The position numbers and the translations under genes were made by a program. A stretch of DNA of 64,000 nucleotides from Paenibacillus spongiae (GTDB lineage Bacteria; Bacillota; Bacilli; Paenibacillales; Paenibacillaceae), in NCBI RefSeq assembly GCF_024734895.1, contig NZ_CP091430.1, positions 1,149,001-1,213,000 of the forward strand, in the 5' to 3' direction. Under the pieces are notes generated by a model that did no database searches, was not told the DNA's origin, and worked only from the letters and a program-made list of their open reading frames with translations. Shown here piece after piece: positions 25,310 through 34,481 of this stretch (position 1 is the stretch's first letter; each line of letters starts with the position of its first letter).

Positions 25310-27892
25310 ATGATGAAGGTCGATCACCATGCTCCTGGCTTTAAATACATAAGGTGGTTCTATTTGATGCTAATGATCATGATGATAGCTGCAGTCCAAA
25401 TTCTTCCTCCTAAAAAAATGGCTTCAGCGGCCGGCGGACATGTGTATTACGTATCCATCGACGGCAACGACAGTCATTCAGGCTCCATAGACTCCCCTTG
25501 GCGAACGATTCAGAAGGCGGCCGATACCGTCGTTGCCGGAGACACCGTCATTGTCAGAGGCGGCATATATAAGGAGTTCGTGAAGATCAGAACATCCGGC
25601 TCCAAAAGCCAAGGCTATATTACGTTCCAGGCTTATCCGGGCGAGAAGCCGGTCATCGACGGTTCGGAGCTTGCGATTTCAAGCGGCAAGAGCGCATTGA
25701 TCAGTCTATCGGACGTCAGCTATATCATCGTGGACGGCTTCGAGCTTCGGAATCTGTCGACTGCCAGCAGCTCGGAATATCCGGCCGCCATAAAAGTGCA
25801 GAAGAGCGGCAGCGACATCCATATTCTTAATAATGACGTCCATCATATCGTGAACAGCTCCAGCAGAGGCAACGCTCACGGGATCTTGGTGTATGGCAGC
25901 TCGACTGAGCCGTTGACGAATATCCGCATTAGCGGAAACGAGGTTCATCATTTAATAACAGGCTCGAGCGAGTCGGTTACGGTTAACGGTAATGTGGACG
26001 GTTTCTCTGTGGACAATAACATCGTACACGACAATAACAACATTGGCATCGATATTGCCGGTTTCTACGGTGCATGCGCAAACCCGTGCACAGACCAGGC
26101 GCGCAATGGCACGGTATCGGGCAATACCGTTTATAATATCGATTCGTACGTGAATCCGGCCTATAATCAGTCCAATTCCGCCCCGGGCATATATGCGGAT
26201 GGTTCGGCCAATGTCGTCATCGAGTTGAACCATATCTATGCGAGCGACTTCGGGATCAGCATCGGAAGCGAGAATACGGGCAAGAATACGAGCGGTATTA
26301 TCGTCCGCAATAATTACATCCATCATAATGAAAATGCGGGCATCGTCATGGGCGGCTCGGGTTTATCGAATGGCGGAGCGGTAGATAACAAGATTATTAA
26401 CAATACGATCGTCGAGAATGATACCTGGAATCGAGGGTTTGGCGAGATCGCGTTACAGCAGCATACGTACAACAATATCATTTCGAATAATATTTTTTAC
26501 AGCAGCGAGGGGAAAACCTTCGTGCAAAAATTAAATCAAAGCGGTTCAGGCAACATTAGCGATTACAACCTATACTATAAACCGGATGGGGAAAATGGAA
26601 GCCCATGGTATTGGAGCGGAACCAAATACCGTTCATGGAGCGAATATAAGAAAGCGACGGGCTTCGATGCGAATTCCCTATTTGCAGATCCGATGTTCGT
26701 GAATAAATCGAACCAGGATGTTCATCTGCGGAGCGGATCGCCGGCGATAGACAGAGGATCGAATGACCTGTCATTTGGCATGCATGATTTCGACGGCAAT
26801 GCAAGAATAACAGGGGGAACGGTGGACATCGGTGCCTACGAGTTCTTGGCGGGCACTACGCCGGAACCAACACCGGAGCCAACGCCAGAACCGACACCGG
26901 AACCGGGTCCGGCCCCTGGGAACGGAACCATTAAGATTGATGGCGATATATCGGATTGGAGCGATATTCCGGCGTTAAGTGAAGGCCGTTCCAATGTACA
27001 GCGTATTAAAGCACTTGCTGCCGGCGCTAATCTGAAAGTGCTGGTTACGGGAACGCTGCTGGAAGAGAAGGGCCAACTATATATCGAATCGGATGGCAGC
27101 GCGGAAACGGGCTTTCAGGCGCCTTTCTGGAGCAGCAGCGGAATCGACTACCTGCTGGAGAACGGGATTTTATACAAGTATAGCGGAACCGGCGGAACGA
27201 ATTGGTCCTGGCAGGAAGTGAAAGTGTATAAAGGAACCTCTAATTTCGTTCGCACGAATACGGTGATCGAGGCATCGCTAGCGCTGGCGGATATGGGGAT
27301 CAGGCAAGGCGGGACGTTCCGTATGGGCTACGTATGGAAGGACTCGGCCGAGCATAAGCTCCCCAGTACGAGAGAGCTCATCACGTACGAGATCCCGCTT
27401 CCGCCGCAGCCGGCGCCTCCGTTATTCACGATTGACGGCAGTAAGGCGGATTGGGAAGGAACGGCTGCGCTCCGAACCGGCAGCTCCAATCCAAGAACGT
27501 TAAAAGCCGCCAACGACAAAGAAAACTTGTATGTCCTTGTTGAAGGCAGCAAGCTGTCCAGCAAAACGCAATTTTACCTGGATACGGACAACAGCGGCAC
27601 GAGCGGCTATAAGGCCTCTTATTGGAGCGGAGGCGGAGCGGATTATTTGATCGAGAACGGAACGCTGTACCAATATTCTGGCGACGGCAAGAATTGGTCC
27701 TGGAAGAAAGTGATCGCGCTGAAATCCATCGCCGGCTACATTGTGAATGAAGAGCTGGCGGAAGCATCGATCCCGCTTAAGACTCTGAATATCTCGCCTG
27801 GGGCTACGATTGGAGTTTGTATCGTCCTTAATGATTCCAAAGCCACACAGCTGCCGGCAAGCGGGGCAATGGCATCGTATACGTTGAAATAA
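25310..27892 (+). CDS. secreted right-handed beta-helix protein with two C-terminal repeat domains
   Basis: An 860-residue exported protein. A hydrophobic N-terminal segment ending near A-S-A-A-G-G serves as signal. Residues about 45-510 are a parallel beta-helix: the Y-V-S-I-D-G-N-D-S-H-S-G-S opening, then many N-N-x-I/V-x-x-N rungs, as in polysaccharide lyases and DUF1565 proteins. A linker of four T-P-E-P repeats (from residue 517) leads to two copies of a 150-residue beta domain, starting I-D-G-D-I-S-D-W near 543 and I-D-G-S-K-A-D-W near 707, similar to CBM9/DOMON-type sugar-binding sandwiches. It probably binds or cleaves polysaccharide outside the cell. Catalytic residues cannot be assigned. 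It stands alone just upstream of the Pel operon. Confidence 0.85.
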   Translation: MMKVDHHAPGFKYIRWFYLMLMIMMIAAVQILPPKKMASAAGGHVYYVSIDGNDSHSGSIDSPWRTIQKAADTVVAGDTVIVRGGIYKEFVKIRTSGSKSQGYITFQAYPGEKPVIDGSELAISSGKSALISLSDVSYIIVDGFELRNLSTASSSEYPAAIKVQKSGSDIHILNNDVHHIVNSSSRGNAHGILVYGSSTEPLTNIRISGNEVHHLITGSSESVTVNGNVDGFSVDNNIVHDNNNIGIDIAGFYGACANPCTDQARNGTVSGNTVYNIDSYVNPAYNQSNSAPGIYADGSANVVIELNHIYASDFGISIGSENTGKNTSGIIVRNNYIHHNENAGIVMGGSGLSNGGAVDNKIINNTIVENDTWNRGFGEIALQQHTYNNIISNNIFYSSEGKTFVQKLNQSGSGNISDYNLYYKPDGENGSPWYWSGTKYRSWSEYKKATGFDANSLFADPMFVNKSNQDVHLRSGSPAIDRGSNDLSFGMHDFDGNARITGGTVDIGAYEFLAGTTPEPTPEPTPEPTPEPGPAPGNGTIKIDGDISDWSDIPALSEGRSNVQRIKALAAGANLKVLVTGTLLEEKGQLYIESDGSAETGFQAPFWSSSGIDYLLENGILYKYSGTGGTNWSWQEVKVYKGTSNFVRTNTVIEASLALADMGIRQGGTFRMGYVWKDSAEHKLPSTRELITYEIPLPPQPAPPLFTIDGSKADWEGTAALRTGSSNPRTLKAANDKENLYVLVEGSKLSSKTQFYLDTDNSGTSGYKASYWSGGGADYLIENGTLYQYSGDGKNWSWKKVIALKSIAGYIVNEELAEASIPLKTLNISPGATIGVCIVLNDSKATQLPASGAMASYTLK

Positions 27893-27915
27893 ATACAGGA
27901 AATAACCACTAACCA

Positions 27916-27983
27916 AATCTCGATACCTCGGGATTGAGTCTCTTCGGAGCTCGATTCCAACAGGTATCGGGATTTTTTTGTTG
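27916..27983 (+). terminator. terminator between the beta-helix gene and the Pel operon
   Basis: Outer arms TCTCGATACCT / AGGTATCGGGA with inner pairing GGGATTGAG / CTCGATTCC are followed by TTTTTTT. It isolates the Pel operon transcript. Confidence 0.8.
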
Positions 27984-28059
27984 TCCATTCGCAAGGTGCA
28001 CGTCGAACCCCCGAAGATTCGACGAATTGCGCAGGCCAAAGTGTAAAACGTATCGAGTT

Positions 28060-28091
28060 TTGTTAAATTTTGTTCAGAAATTGTTCAGAAC
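28060..28091 (+). promoter_or_regulatory. direct-repeat array upstream of the Pel operon
   Basis: Three TTGTT(A/C)A units start at 28060, 28070 and 28081; the last two are ten identical bases, TTGTTCAGAA. Spacing of one helical turn is typical of tandem sites for OmpR/PhoB-family response regulators. A possible -10 box TATAGT lies at 28099-28104. Role inferred. Confidence 0.45.
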
Positions 28092-28157
28092 GTGATGCTA
28101 TAGTTAGATTTTATTGTAAATAGTTGCAATATTTTGTCTATAGATGGGGTGATAGCA

Positions 28158-30338
28158 ATGAAGGTTCTCATAACGGGCGGGTATGGTTTTATAGGCTCTC
28201 ATGTTGCCGATCGGTTTCATAAAGAGGGATATGAAGTCTATATCATCGATAACCTGACGACCGGGAAGCTTGAAAATGTGACATTCAAGCATAAGGGGTA
28301 TCATTTAGCGGTTGAGGATTCGAAATGCGAGGAGATTTTTCAAGCCAATCAATTTGACACCGTCGTTCACCTAGCGGCGCAAGCGAGCGTGAATACAAAT
28401 CCCCAGTTGGATTCCGAGTCCAATGTGTTAGGTCTGGTGAACATCTTGAATTTGTCACAGAAATTCAAGGTGAAGAAGTTTGTTTTCGCTTCGTCTGCCG
28501 CTGTGTACGGAACCAATGAGCAGCTGCCGCTGACCGAAGAAGCGGAATGCGATCCGATCTCGCCGTACGGGATCAGCAAATGGGTGGGCGAATCGTACTG
28601 CTTGAAGTGGCAGGAGCTGTATGGGCTGGATACGGCCTGCTTCCGGTTCTCGAATGTATACGGACCGCGTCAAAGCTCTTCCGGCGAGGGTGGCGTCATT
28701 TCCATTTTCATGAACAGAGTACTATCGGAGCAGCAGCTGTACGTGTTCGGCGATGGGAATCAAACAAGAGATTTTATATATGTGGAGGATGTCGCGGACG
28801 CAATATTCAGGATGTCCTATTCCAATCTGTCGGGCATCTACAACCTCTCGACGAATAAGGCGTGCAGCGTTAATGCCATCATCGAGACGATCGGCGGCCT
28901 GCATGCCGTCAAAGGGGTTACCTATACCGACAAGAGGCCCGGCGATATTACCCATTCCATACTCGACAACGCCAGAGTAAAGCATGAACTCGATTGGGCG
29001 CCTATGTACGGCATTGAGGAAGGGCTTCAGCGGACATACGGCTGGTTCGAACAGAAGCACGGCGAGCTTGAAAGTGCGGCTTCATCGATGGTTGAGTCCA
29101 AGCCGTCTGCAGCGAAGCAGTGGCTAAAAAAATATATGCCGTATGGGGAAAATCTGCTGGCCTTTATTCTGACGGCATGGCTGTCTCTTACTCAAATCAC
29201 GAATGATTACAGCGCGATCGACATCAAGCTCTTCTACATTACGATTATTGGCATTATGTACGGGAGCAGGCAATCGATCCTGGCGGTTGTATTGTCGATC
29301 GGCTTATTTGTCTATCAGAAACTGCTGGACGGCCGGGAGTTTATATCTCTGCTCTATGATACGGACGTTTTCTTCCAGATTGCAATCTATTTGTTTATCG
29401 GGCTCGTGGTCGGCTATGCGATCGAGAGGAAGAATGCCATCATCCAGGCGACGGCACGAACGAAGGATGAATTGGAAGAGCGTTACGATTTTCTAAACGG
29501 CATGTACAGAGAAGTCCGCGAGGTCAAAGACGAGCTGCAGCTCCGTATTCTAAACAGCGGCGACAGCTTCGGGAAGATCTATTCCATTACGAAGGAGCTC
29601 GAAAGTCTGGAGCCGGAAACGGTGTTCAATTCTACCGTGAACGTCGTGAAATCGATTATGGCCGTCGAATCGGTAGCCATCTATTCGGTTAATCCATACG
29701 GAACTTACATGCGGATGATTGCGCATTCCAATGATTATGCCGGACAAGCAGCCAAATCGTTAAGAGTGGATGAACATTCCAGCATGCAGTGGGTGCTGCG
29801 GGAAGGGAATGTATTCGTCAACAAGGAGCTGGACAGCAGCGCTCCGCTCATGATCGCTCCAATCTTCTATAACGGTGAAATCAAAGCGGTCATTACCATT
29901 GACGGCATGGCATTCCATAAATTCTCCCTCTACTATCAGAACTTGTTCAAAGTCACGTCAGAGCTTGTTTCATCCGCGCTTACACGGGCATTCGCGTATA
30001 TCGAGGCAACCGAGAGCCAGCGTTACGTAACGGGGACACCGATCTTGCGCAAGGAAGCGTTCGCGTCAATTCTGGAAAGCAAGCGCCTGGCGAGGATGAA
30101 CCACAGCACTCCTTATCTGGTGCTGATTTCGGCGGACGGCACGCTTGGCGTCGAGGATTATTCCGAGAAGATCGCCGGCATGCTGCGGGAGACGGATTAT
30201 ATCGGTTTGAATGAGGATGAGGAAATCGTCATTCTGCTGTCCAATACGGGTGAAGAGGATGCGGGTCATGTCTTGAACCGGTTTGCCAGCCGCGGCTTGC
30301 CTCTGCATATCGTTGAAGCGGAGCTCCAACATGATTAG
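28158..30338 (+). CDS. UDP-sugar 4-epimerase fused to PelD (c-di-GMP receptor of Pel synthesis)
   Basis: A 726-residue fusion. Residues 1-305 are a GalE-type extended SDR: the NAD-binding G-G-Y-G-F-I-G-S-H and the catalytic Y137-x-x-x-K141. Residues about 332-420 hold four membrane helices, then a coiled coil, a GAF domain (about 480-615) and a degenerate GGDEF domain (about 620-726). The latter has R677-E-T-D680, five residues, then E-D-E-E-I in place of GGDEF: an intact c-di-GMP inhibitory site on a dead cyclase, as in PelD. The first half should supply an amino sugar such as UDP-GalNAc; the second should switch on Pel synthesis with c-di-GMP. Start ATG 28158 after GGGGTGA. First gene of the Pel operon. 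Confidence 0.9.
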   Translation: MKVLITGGYGFIGSHVADRFHKEGYEVYIIDNLTTGKLENVTFKHKGYHLAVEDSKCEEIFQANQFDTVVHLAAQASVNTNPQLDSESNVLGLVNILNLSQKFKVKKFVFASSAAVYGTNEQLPLTEEAECDPISPYGISKWVGESYCLKWQELYGLDTACFRFSNVYGPRQSSSGEGGVISIFMNRVLSEQQLYVFGDGNQTRDFIYVEDVADAIFRMSYSNLSGIYNLSTNKACSVNAIIETIGGLHAVKGVTYTDKRPGDITHSILDNARVKHELDWAPMYGIEEGLQRTYGWFEQKHGELESAASSMVESKPSAAKQWLKKYMPYGENLLAFILTAWLSLTQITNDYSAIDIKLFYITIIGIMYGSRQSILAVVLSIGLFVYQKLLDGREFISLLYDTDVFFQIAIYLFIGLVVGYAIERKNAIIQATARTKDELEERYDFLNGMYREVREVKDELQLRILNSGDSFGKIYSITKELESLEPETVFNSTVNVVKSIMAVESVAIYSVNPYGTYMRMIAHSNDYAGQAAKSLRVDEHSSMQWVLREGNVFVNKELDSSAPLMIAPIFYNGEIKAVITIDGMAFHKFSLYYQNLFKVTSELVSSALTRAFAYIEATESQRYVTGTPILRKEAFASILESKRLARMNHSTPYLVLISADGTLGVEDYSEKIAGMLRETDYIGLNEDEEIVILLSNTGEEDAGHVLNRFASRGLPLHIVEAELQHD

Positions 30339-31224
30339 CCTTGCATTCGGCATCTATATCCTGCTATCGGCTGTTATATTAGGCATGTTATATCGGCAAT
30401 CGCCCAGAGAGTGGCTCCTTCGGATGGTTGTCGTCACGGTGTTTCCCGTTATCGGGTGGCTGTTTCCCTTGTTCTGGCCAAGAAGGCTGTTTAAGGATGC
30501 CGGCGGCAAGCTCGATGATTATATTGCCGCTCAACAGAAGGAAATGTCGGTACAGCACTTAGGCATATATTCGAAGCTTGAAACCGAGAAGGAACTGAAC
30601 GTCTTGTCGATTGAGGAGGCGCTGCTCGTCAGCGAGCATAGCACGCGCCGGAAGGTCATGATCGATGTTCTTAAGCAGGATGCGATCAATTATTTGGAGA
30701 TCCTGCAAACAGCGGTCAGCAATGAGGATACGGAGACCTCCCACTATGCTGTAAGTGCGATTATGGAAGTCAAGCGCAAGCTGACGCTATCGCTGCAGGA
30801 GCTCTCCGTTCAATATGAGAACAACAAAGAAGACGTGCATGTGCTTAGCGCGTATGCCGATGTGCTGAAGGGCTACTTGCGGAGCGGATTTCTCGATGAC
30901 CGTACCCTTCGCAAATATAAATTTATCTATCTCGGCGTGCTTGAGCGGTACACCGGGATCGCCGAGAATGCCTGTGAAGCTTTCGTGGACAAGGTAGATC
31001 TGGAGCTTGAACTGAAGCGGTACGCGGAAGCGGAAGAAACCTGCCGCGTGTTCGAGCAGCGATATTCGCATATCGAGGAGGTTTATCTCTGTTATCTGAA
31101 GGTATACTTCACCATTAAATCCGCCGAGAAGCTGCAGCACACGTTCTCGAAACTCAAGAAGTCGCCGCTGAAACTTTCTAACCATGCATTGACATTGGTC
31201 AGGTTCTGGTCGGAAGGAGCTTAG
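30331..31224 (+). CDS. pelE: PelE-like membrane/TPR protein
   Basis: A 297-residue protein overlapping the preceding gene by eight bases. Two N-terminal transmembrane helices (ISLAFGIYILLSAVILGMLY and R-M-V-V-V-T-V-F-P-V-I-G-W-L-F-P-L-F-W) are followed by about 230 residues of paired helices of tetratricopeptide character. This is the layout of PelE, which anchors the inner-membrane Pel synthase complex between PelD and PelF. The assignment rests on layout and operon position; sequence similarity is expected to be low. ATG 30331 has a GCGGAG site, and translation is likely coupled to PelD. Confidence 0.8.
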   Translation: MISLAFGIYILLSAVILGMLYRQSPREWLLRMVVVTVFPVIGWLFPLFWPRRLFKDAGGKLDDYIAAQQKEMSVQHLGIYSKLETEKELNVLSIEEALLVSEHSTRRKVMIDVLKQDAINYLEILQTAVSNEDTETSHYAVSAIMEVKRKLTLSLQELSVQYENNKEDVHVLSAYADVLKGYLRSGFLDDRTLRKYKFIYLGVLERYTGIAENACEAFVDKVDLELELKRYAEAEETCRVFEQRYSHIEEVYLCYLKVYFTIKSAEKLQHTFSKLKKSPLKLSNHALTLVRFWSEGA

Positions 31225-31225
31225 A

Positions 31226-33061
31226 ATGAATAAAGAAGTACGATTTACGAGAAATGTATACGTTATTCTCATCGCCATCTTGGTATTAGCCGGCATTATT
31301 CAGATCGCGCGTTCCGAATACGTGCTGAAGTTCAAACAGAACAGCGATCTGCTGGAACAGCGGGATATCTTGCTGACCGCTGCCAAGAAGGAAGACAAGA
31401 GCTTCATAACCGGTGCACCGTATTGTATTCTCTATTCCTCCGGGTATGAGTACAGCCGGTTAATGAAGAATAATGCGCAGAAGATGCTTCAGTATATGCA
31501 GAAGCCCGTCCATGAAGTGGACATCAACAATGAGGCATTCGATCCGAAAGGCTGCCAAACGGTCGTGATCGCACTCGAGACATTGCCTGACAGCCTTGAT
31601 GTGGACAGCCTTGTTGATTACGTTCATAACGGCGGATATGTATTCGTGATGAGCGCCCTTGAAGCCAATCATCAATATCAGCTCTTATACCGCAAGCTGG
31701 GGGTTACTTCATTCGGGGATCCCTTTTTGACGACAGGCATTAAACTGACCTCTAATGTGCTGATTGGCGAGAGTAACTTGGTCATGAAGGATGATTTTAT
31801 AGCCAATTCTTCCAATGCGGTCGAGCTCGACAGCTCGGCGCAGCTGCTCGCAGAAACGAACGAGGGCACGCCGCTTCTTTGGAAACATGAATACGGACAA
31901 GGCGCTTTCATGATGTTTAACGGGACGATGCTGACGGAGAAAATCAACCGAGGCATTATAGCGGGGGCAATCAGCTTATTAGAGCCGGATTTTATCTACC
32001 CCGTCTTCAATTCTAAATTGTTCTATATCGATGATTTTCCATCTCCGATCAAGAAGGGGATCGAGCCTGCTATCTATGAGGCATATCAGCGAGATATACC
32101 GACATTCTTCAAGGATATATGGTGGCCGGACATGCTGAAAGCCGCCAAAAATTACGGCGTCAAATACACGACAGGTCTTATTCAAACCTATCACGACGAA
32201 GTGGAGCCGCCGTTTCAATATCCGATTGACGAAGACCGGTACGGATTGATTACGTTCGGACGGGAAGTTATCAAGAGCGGGGGGGAAATCGGCCTGCACG
32301 GTTATAATCATCAATCCTTGCAAACGAGCAAGAAAATCGCGGATTATTACGGGTACAATCCTTGGGGCGATCGGACGAACATGGAGAGGTCCATCAAGGA
32401 AGTCATCGATTTTACGAGCCGTTCCTTCCCGAGCTACAAACTGATGTCCTATATCCCGCCATCGAATGTGCTTGGCCCGGAAGGGCGGCAAGCATTGAAG
32501 GCGGCTTGGCCGGATCTAACGGTGATCTCGTCGTTATATAACGAGGACACGGAAGGACGGGCTTATGTTCAGGAATTTGAAATCGCCGATGACGGCGTTC
32601 TCGAGATGCCCCGCGTCACATCGGGTTACTTCGAAAGAGCGTATGATCGCTGGGCGGAAGCCAATACCGTCACATCGCACGGCTTTTTCTCTCATTTCTT
32701 TCATCCCGATGACGTTCTTGATAAAGAGCGCAGCAATTTCTTGACCTGGAAAGAGCTCTATGAGCAATATACGCAGAATCTCAACCGCCTTCAGCGAACG
32801 TACCCTTGGCTTAGAGCGGTGACCTCGACGGATGGCGCGCTGGATATGGGCAGAACGCTGATTTCAAGCGTGAACTGGAAGAAGGATAAGAACAGCATCG
32901 CGGGTGAAATTCATAATTTTCAAGGTCATGATCTGTATTACATCTTAAGAACGGACCGCAAGATTACGAAGCAAGTGAATTGCACGGTCAAGAAAATAGA
33001 CACCCATACATTTCTTGTCACGGCGCATCAATCAAAATTTGCAATTGGATTAGGCGGGTAG
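31226..33061 (+). CDS. PelA-like membrane-anchored polysaccharide deacetylase (DUF2194)
   Basis: A 611-residue protein with one N-terminal transmembrane helix (Y-V-I-L-I-A-I-L-V-L-A-G-I-I) and the rest outside. Residues about 60-250 form a Rossmann/amidotransferase-like domain. From about 260 there is a CE4-like deacetylase barrel with Y-I-D-D-F (D269, D270) and the metal motif H-G-Y-N-H (H358, H362). It should remove acetyl groups from the growing polymer. The glycosidase domain present in Gram-negative PelA is absent, as in the deacetylase-only PelA of Gram-positive Pel operons. It starts two bases after the PelE gene ends, with GGAAGGAG. Confidence 0.85.
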   Translation: MNKEVRFTRNVYVILIAILVLAGIIQIARSEYVLKFKQNSDLLEQRDILLTAAKKEDKSFITGAPYCILYSSGYEYSRLMKNNAQKMLQYMQKPVHEVDINNEAFDPKGCQTVVIALETLPDSLDVDSLVDYVHNGGYVFVMSALEANHQYQLLYRKLGVTSFGDPFLTTGIKLTSNVLIGESNLVMKDDFIANSSNAVELDSSAQLLAETNEGTPLLWKHEYGQGAFMMFNGTMLTEKINRGIIAGAISLLEPDFIYPVFNSKLFYIDDFPSPIKKGIEPAIYEAYQRDIPTFFKDIWWPDMLKAAKNYGVKYTTGLIQTYHDEVEPPFQYPIDEDRYGLITFGREVIKSGGEIGLHGYNHQSLQTSKKIADYYGYNPWGDRTNMERSIKEVIDFTSRSFPSYKLMSYIPPSNVLGPEGRQALKAAWPDLTVISSLYNEDTEGRAYVQEFEIADDGVLEMPRVTSGYFERAYDRWAEANTVTSHGFFSHFFHPDDVLDKERSNFLTWKELYEQYTQNLNRLQRTYPWLRAVTSTDGALDMGRTLISSVNWKKDKNSIAGEIHNFQGHDLYYILRTDRKITKQVNCTVKKIDTHTFLVTAHQSKFAIGLGG

Positions 33062-33065
33062 CGGC

Positions 33066-34481
33066 ATGAGAATATGTATTATCGCAGAGGGGTCATATCC
33101 CTACATAACGGGCGGCGTTTCGAGCTGGATACACTCGATCATCACACAGATGCCATCCACGGAATTCATTATTTTTGCCATCGCCGCCCAAAGCTCGCAG
33201 CAAGGGCAGTTCAAGTACGAGCTGCCTCCGAATGTCGTTGAGGTAAAGGAAATCTTCCTGGATGCCTATCTCTTCGAGGAAAGCGATTGGGGAAGCCGGT
33301 TCCGTCTTTCCGCCGCCAAGAAGCGTGACGTACGCGCGCTTCTCGGGGGAGAGGAAGAGATTGTGTGGTCCAATATATTCGACTTATTGCGCAGCAATCA
33401 ATTCCGTCAGGCGTCCGACTTCTTATTGAGCAAGGATTACTTCGATATTCTCGAAGAGCTGTGTCAGACCAAATATAACCTGGTGCCGTTTACGGAAATG
33501 TTCTGGACGGTGCGCTCCATGATCCTGCCGCTGCTATTAACGCTGCGGCATGAGATTCCGAAGGCCGATGTGTACCACAGCGTATCGACGGGATATGCAG
33601 GCGTAATCGGGGCACTGGCCAAGCATGTTCACGGGAGTCCGTTCCTTCTCACCGAGCATGGCATTTATTCGCGGGAGCGGGAAGAAGAGATCATTAAGGC
33701 GGACTGGGTGAAGGGGTATTTCAAGGACCTGTGGATTGAATACTTCTATAGGCTGTCCGGCTGCGCGTATGAGGCTGCGGATCAAGTCATCACCTTGTTT
33801 AACCTGAATAAAAAAATTCAGATTGAGCTGGGGTGCAGCCCTGACAAGATCAGCGTCATTCCCAACGGAGTAAACAGCGATGACTATGCCGCCCTGACTC
33901 CGGCACCAAAGGACGGCAAAATCCGGATCGGAGCTATTGTGCGTGTCGTGCCGATTAAGGACATTAAGACGATGCTTCAAAGCTTCGCCTTAATCAAGAA
34001 AGAAGTACCGCAAGCTGAGCTTATTATTATGGGCCCGCTTGAAGAGGATCCGGAATACTACGAAGAATGCTTGCAGATGATCGAAGCTCTTGAAGTCCGG
34101 GATGTCCGGTTTACCGGCTCCGTCCGGGTGAAGGATTACCTGGGACAGATGGATGTGCTCATGCTGACCAGTATCAGTGAAGGGCAGCCGCTCGCCATAC
34201 TGGAGGGCATGGCTTGCGCCAAGCCTTTCGTGGCCACCAATGTGGGCAGCTGCAGGGAGCTGCTGGAAGGCCCGGACGACGGGATCGGCCCTGCCGGATT
34301 CATCGCGCCGGTTATGCACTACGAGCAGATTGCCAATGCGGTCATCAAGCTGTGCAAGGACGAGCAGCTTCGCGAGTCGATGGGGCGCAACGCCCGCGAA
34401 CGCGTGAAGAAGTATTACAAGCACGAGGAAGTTATAACGGGCTATCACGATTTATATCAATCGCTGGGGAGGAGAGCATAG
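33066..34481 (+). CDS. pelF: PelF-like glycosyltransferase (GT4)
   Basis: A 471-residue cytosolic GT-B enzyme. The N-terminal acceptor domain begins I-A-E-G-S-Y-P-Y-I-T-G-G-V-S-S-W-I-H, the DUF3492 signature of PelF. The donor domain has V-I-P-N-G-V-N and the E-x7-E motif S-E-G-Q-P-L-A-I-L-E (E372, E380). It polymerises the Pel chain from a UDP-amino sugar made with the upstream epimerase domain. It lies four bases after the deacetylase gene and ends directly at the PelG start. Confidence 0.93.
   Translation: MRICIIAEGSYPYITGGVSSWIHSIITQMPSTEFIIFAIAAQSSQQGQFKYELPPNVVEVKEIFLDAYLFEESDWGSRFRLSAAKKRDVRALLGGEEEIVWSNIFDLLRSNQFRQASDFLLSKDYFDILEELCQTKYNLVPFTEMFWTVRSMILPLLLTLRHEIPKADVYHSVSTGYAGVIGALAKHVHGSPFLLTEHGIYSREREEEIIKADWVKGYFKDLWIEYFYRLSGCAYEAADQVITLFNLNKKIQIELGCSPDKISVIPNGVNSDDYAALTPAPKDGKIRIGAIVRVVPIKDIKTMLQSFALIKKEVPQAELIIMGPLEEDPEYYEECLQMIEALEVRDVRFTGSVRVKDYLGQMDVLMLTSISEGQPLAILEGMACAKPFVATNVGSCRELLEGPDDGIGPAGFIAPVMHYEQIANAVIKLCKDEQLRESMGRNARERVKKYYKHEEVITGYHDLYQSLGRRA

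Noticed and set aside
26857-26912. Repeats near 26.86 kb as a CRISPR or minisatellite array
   Set aside because: They are in-frame codons of a T-P-E-P linker inside the beta-helix protein.
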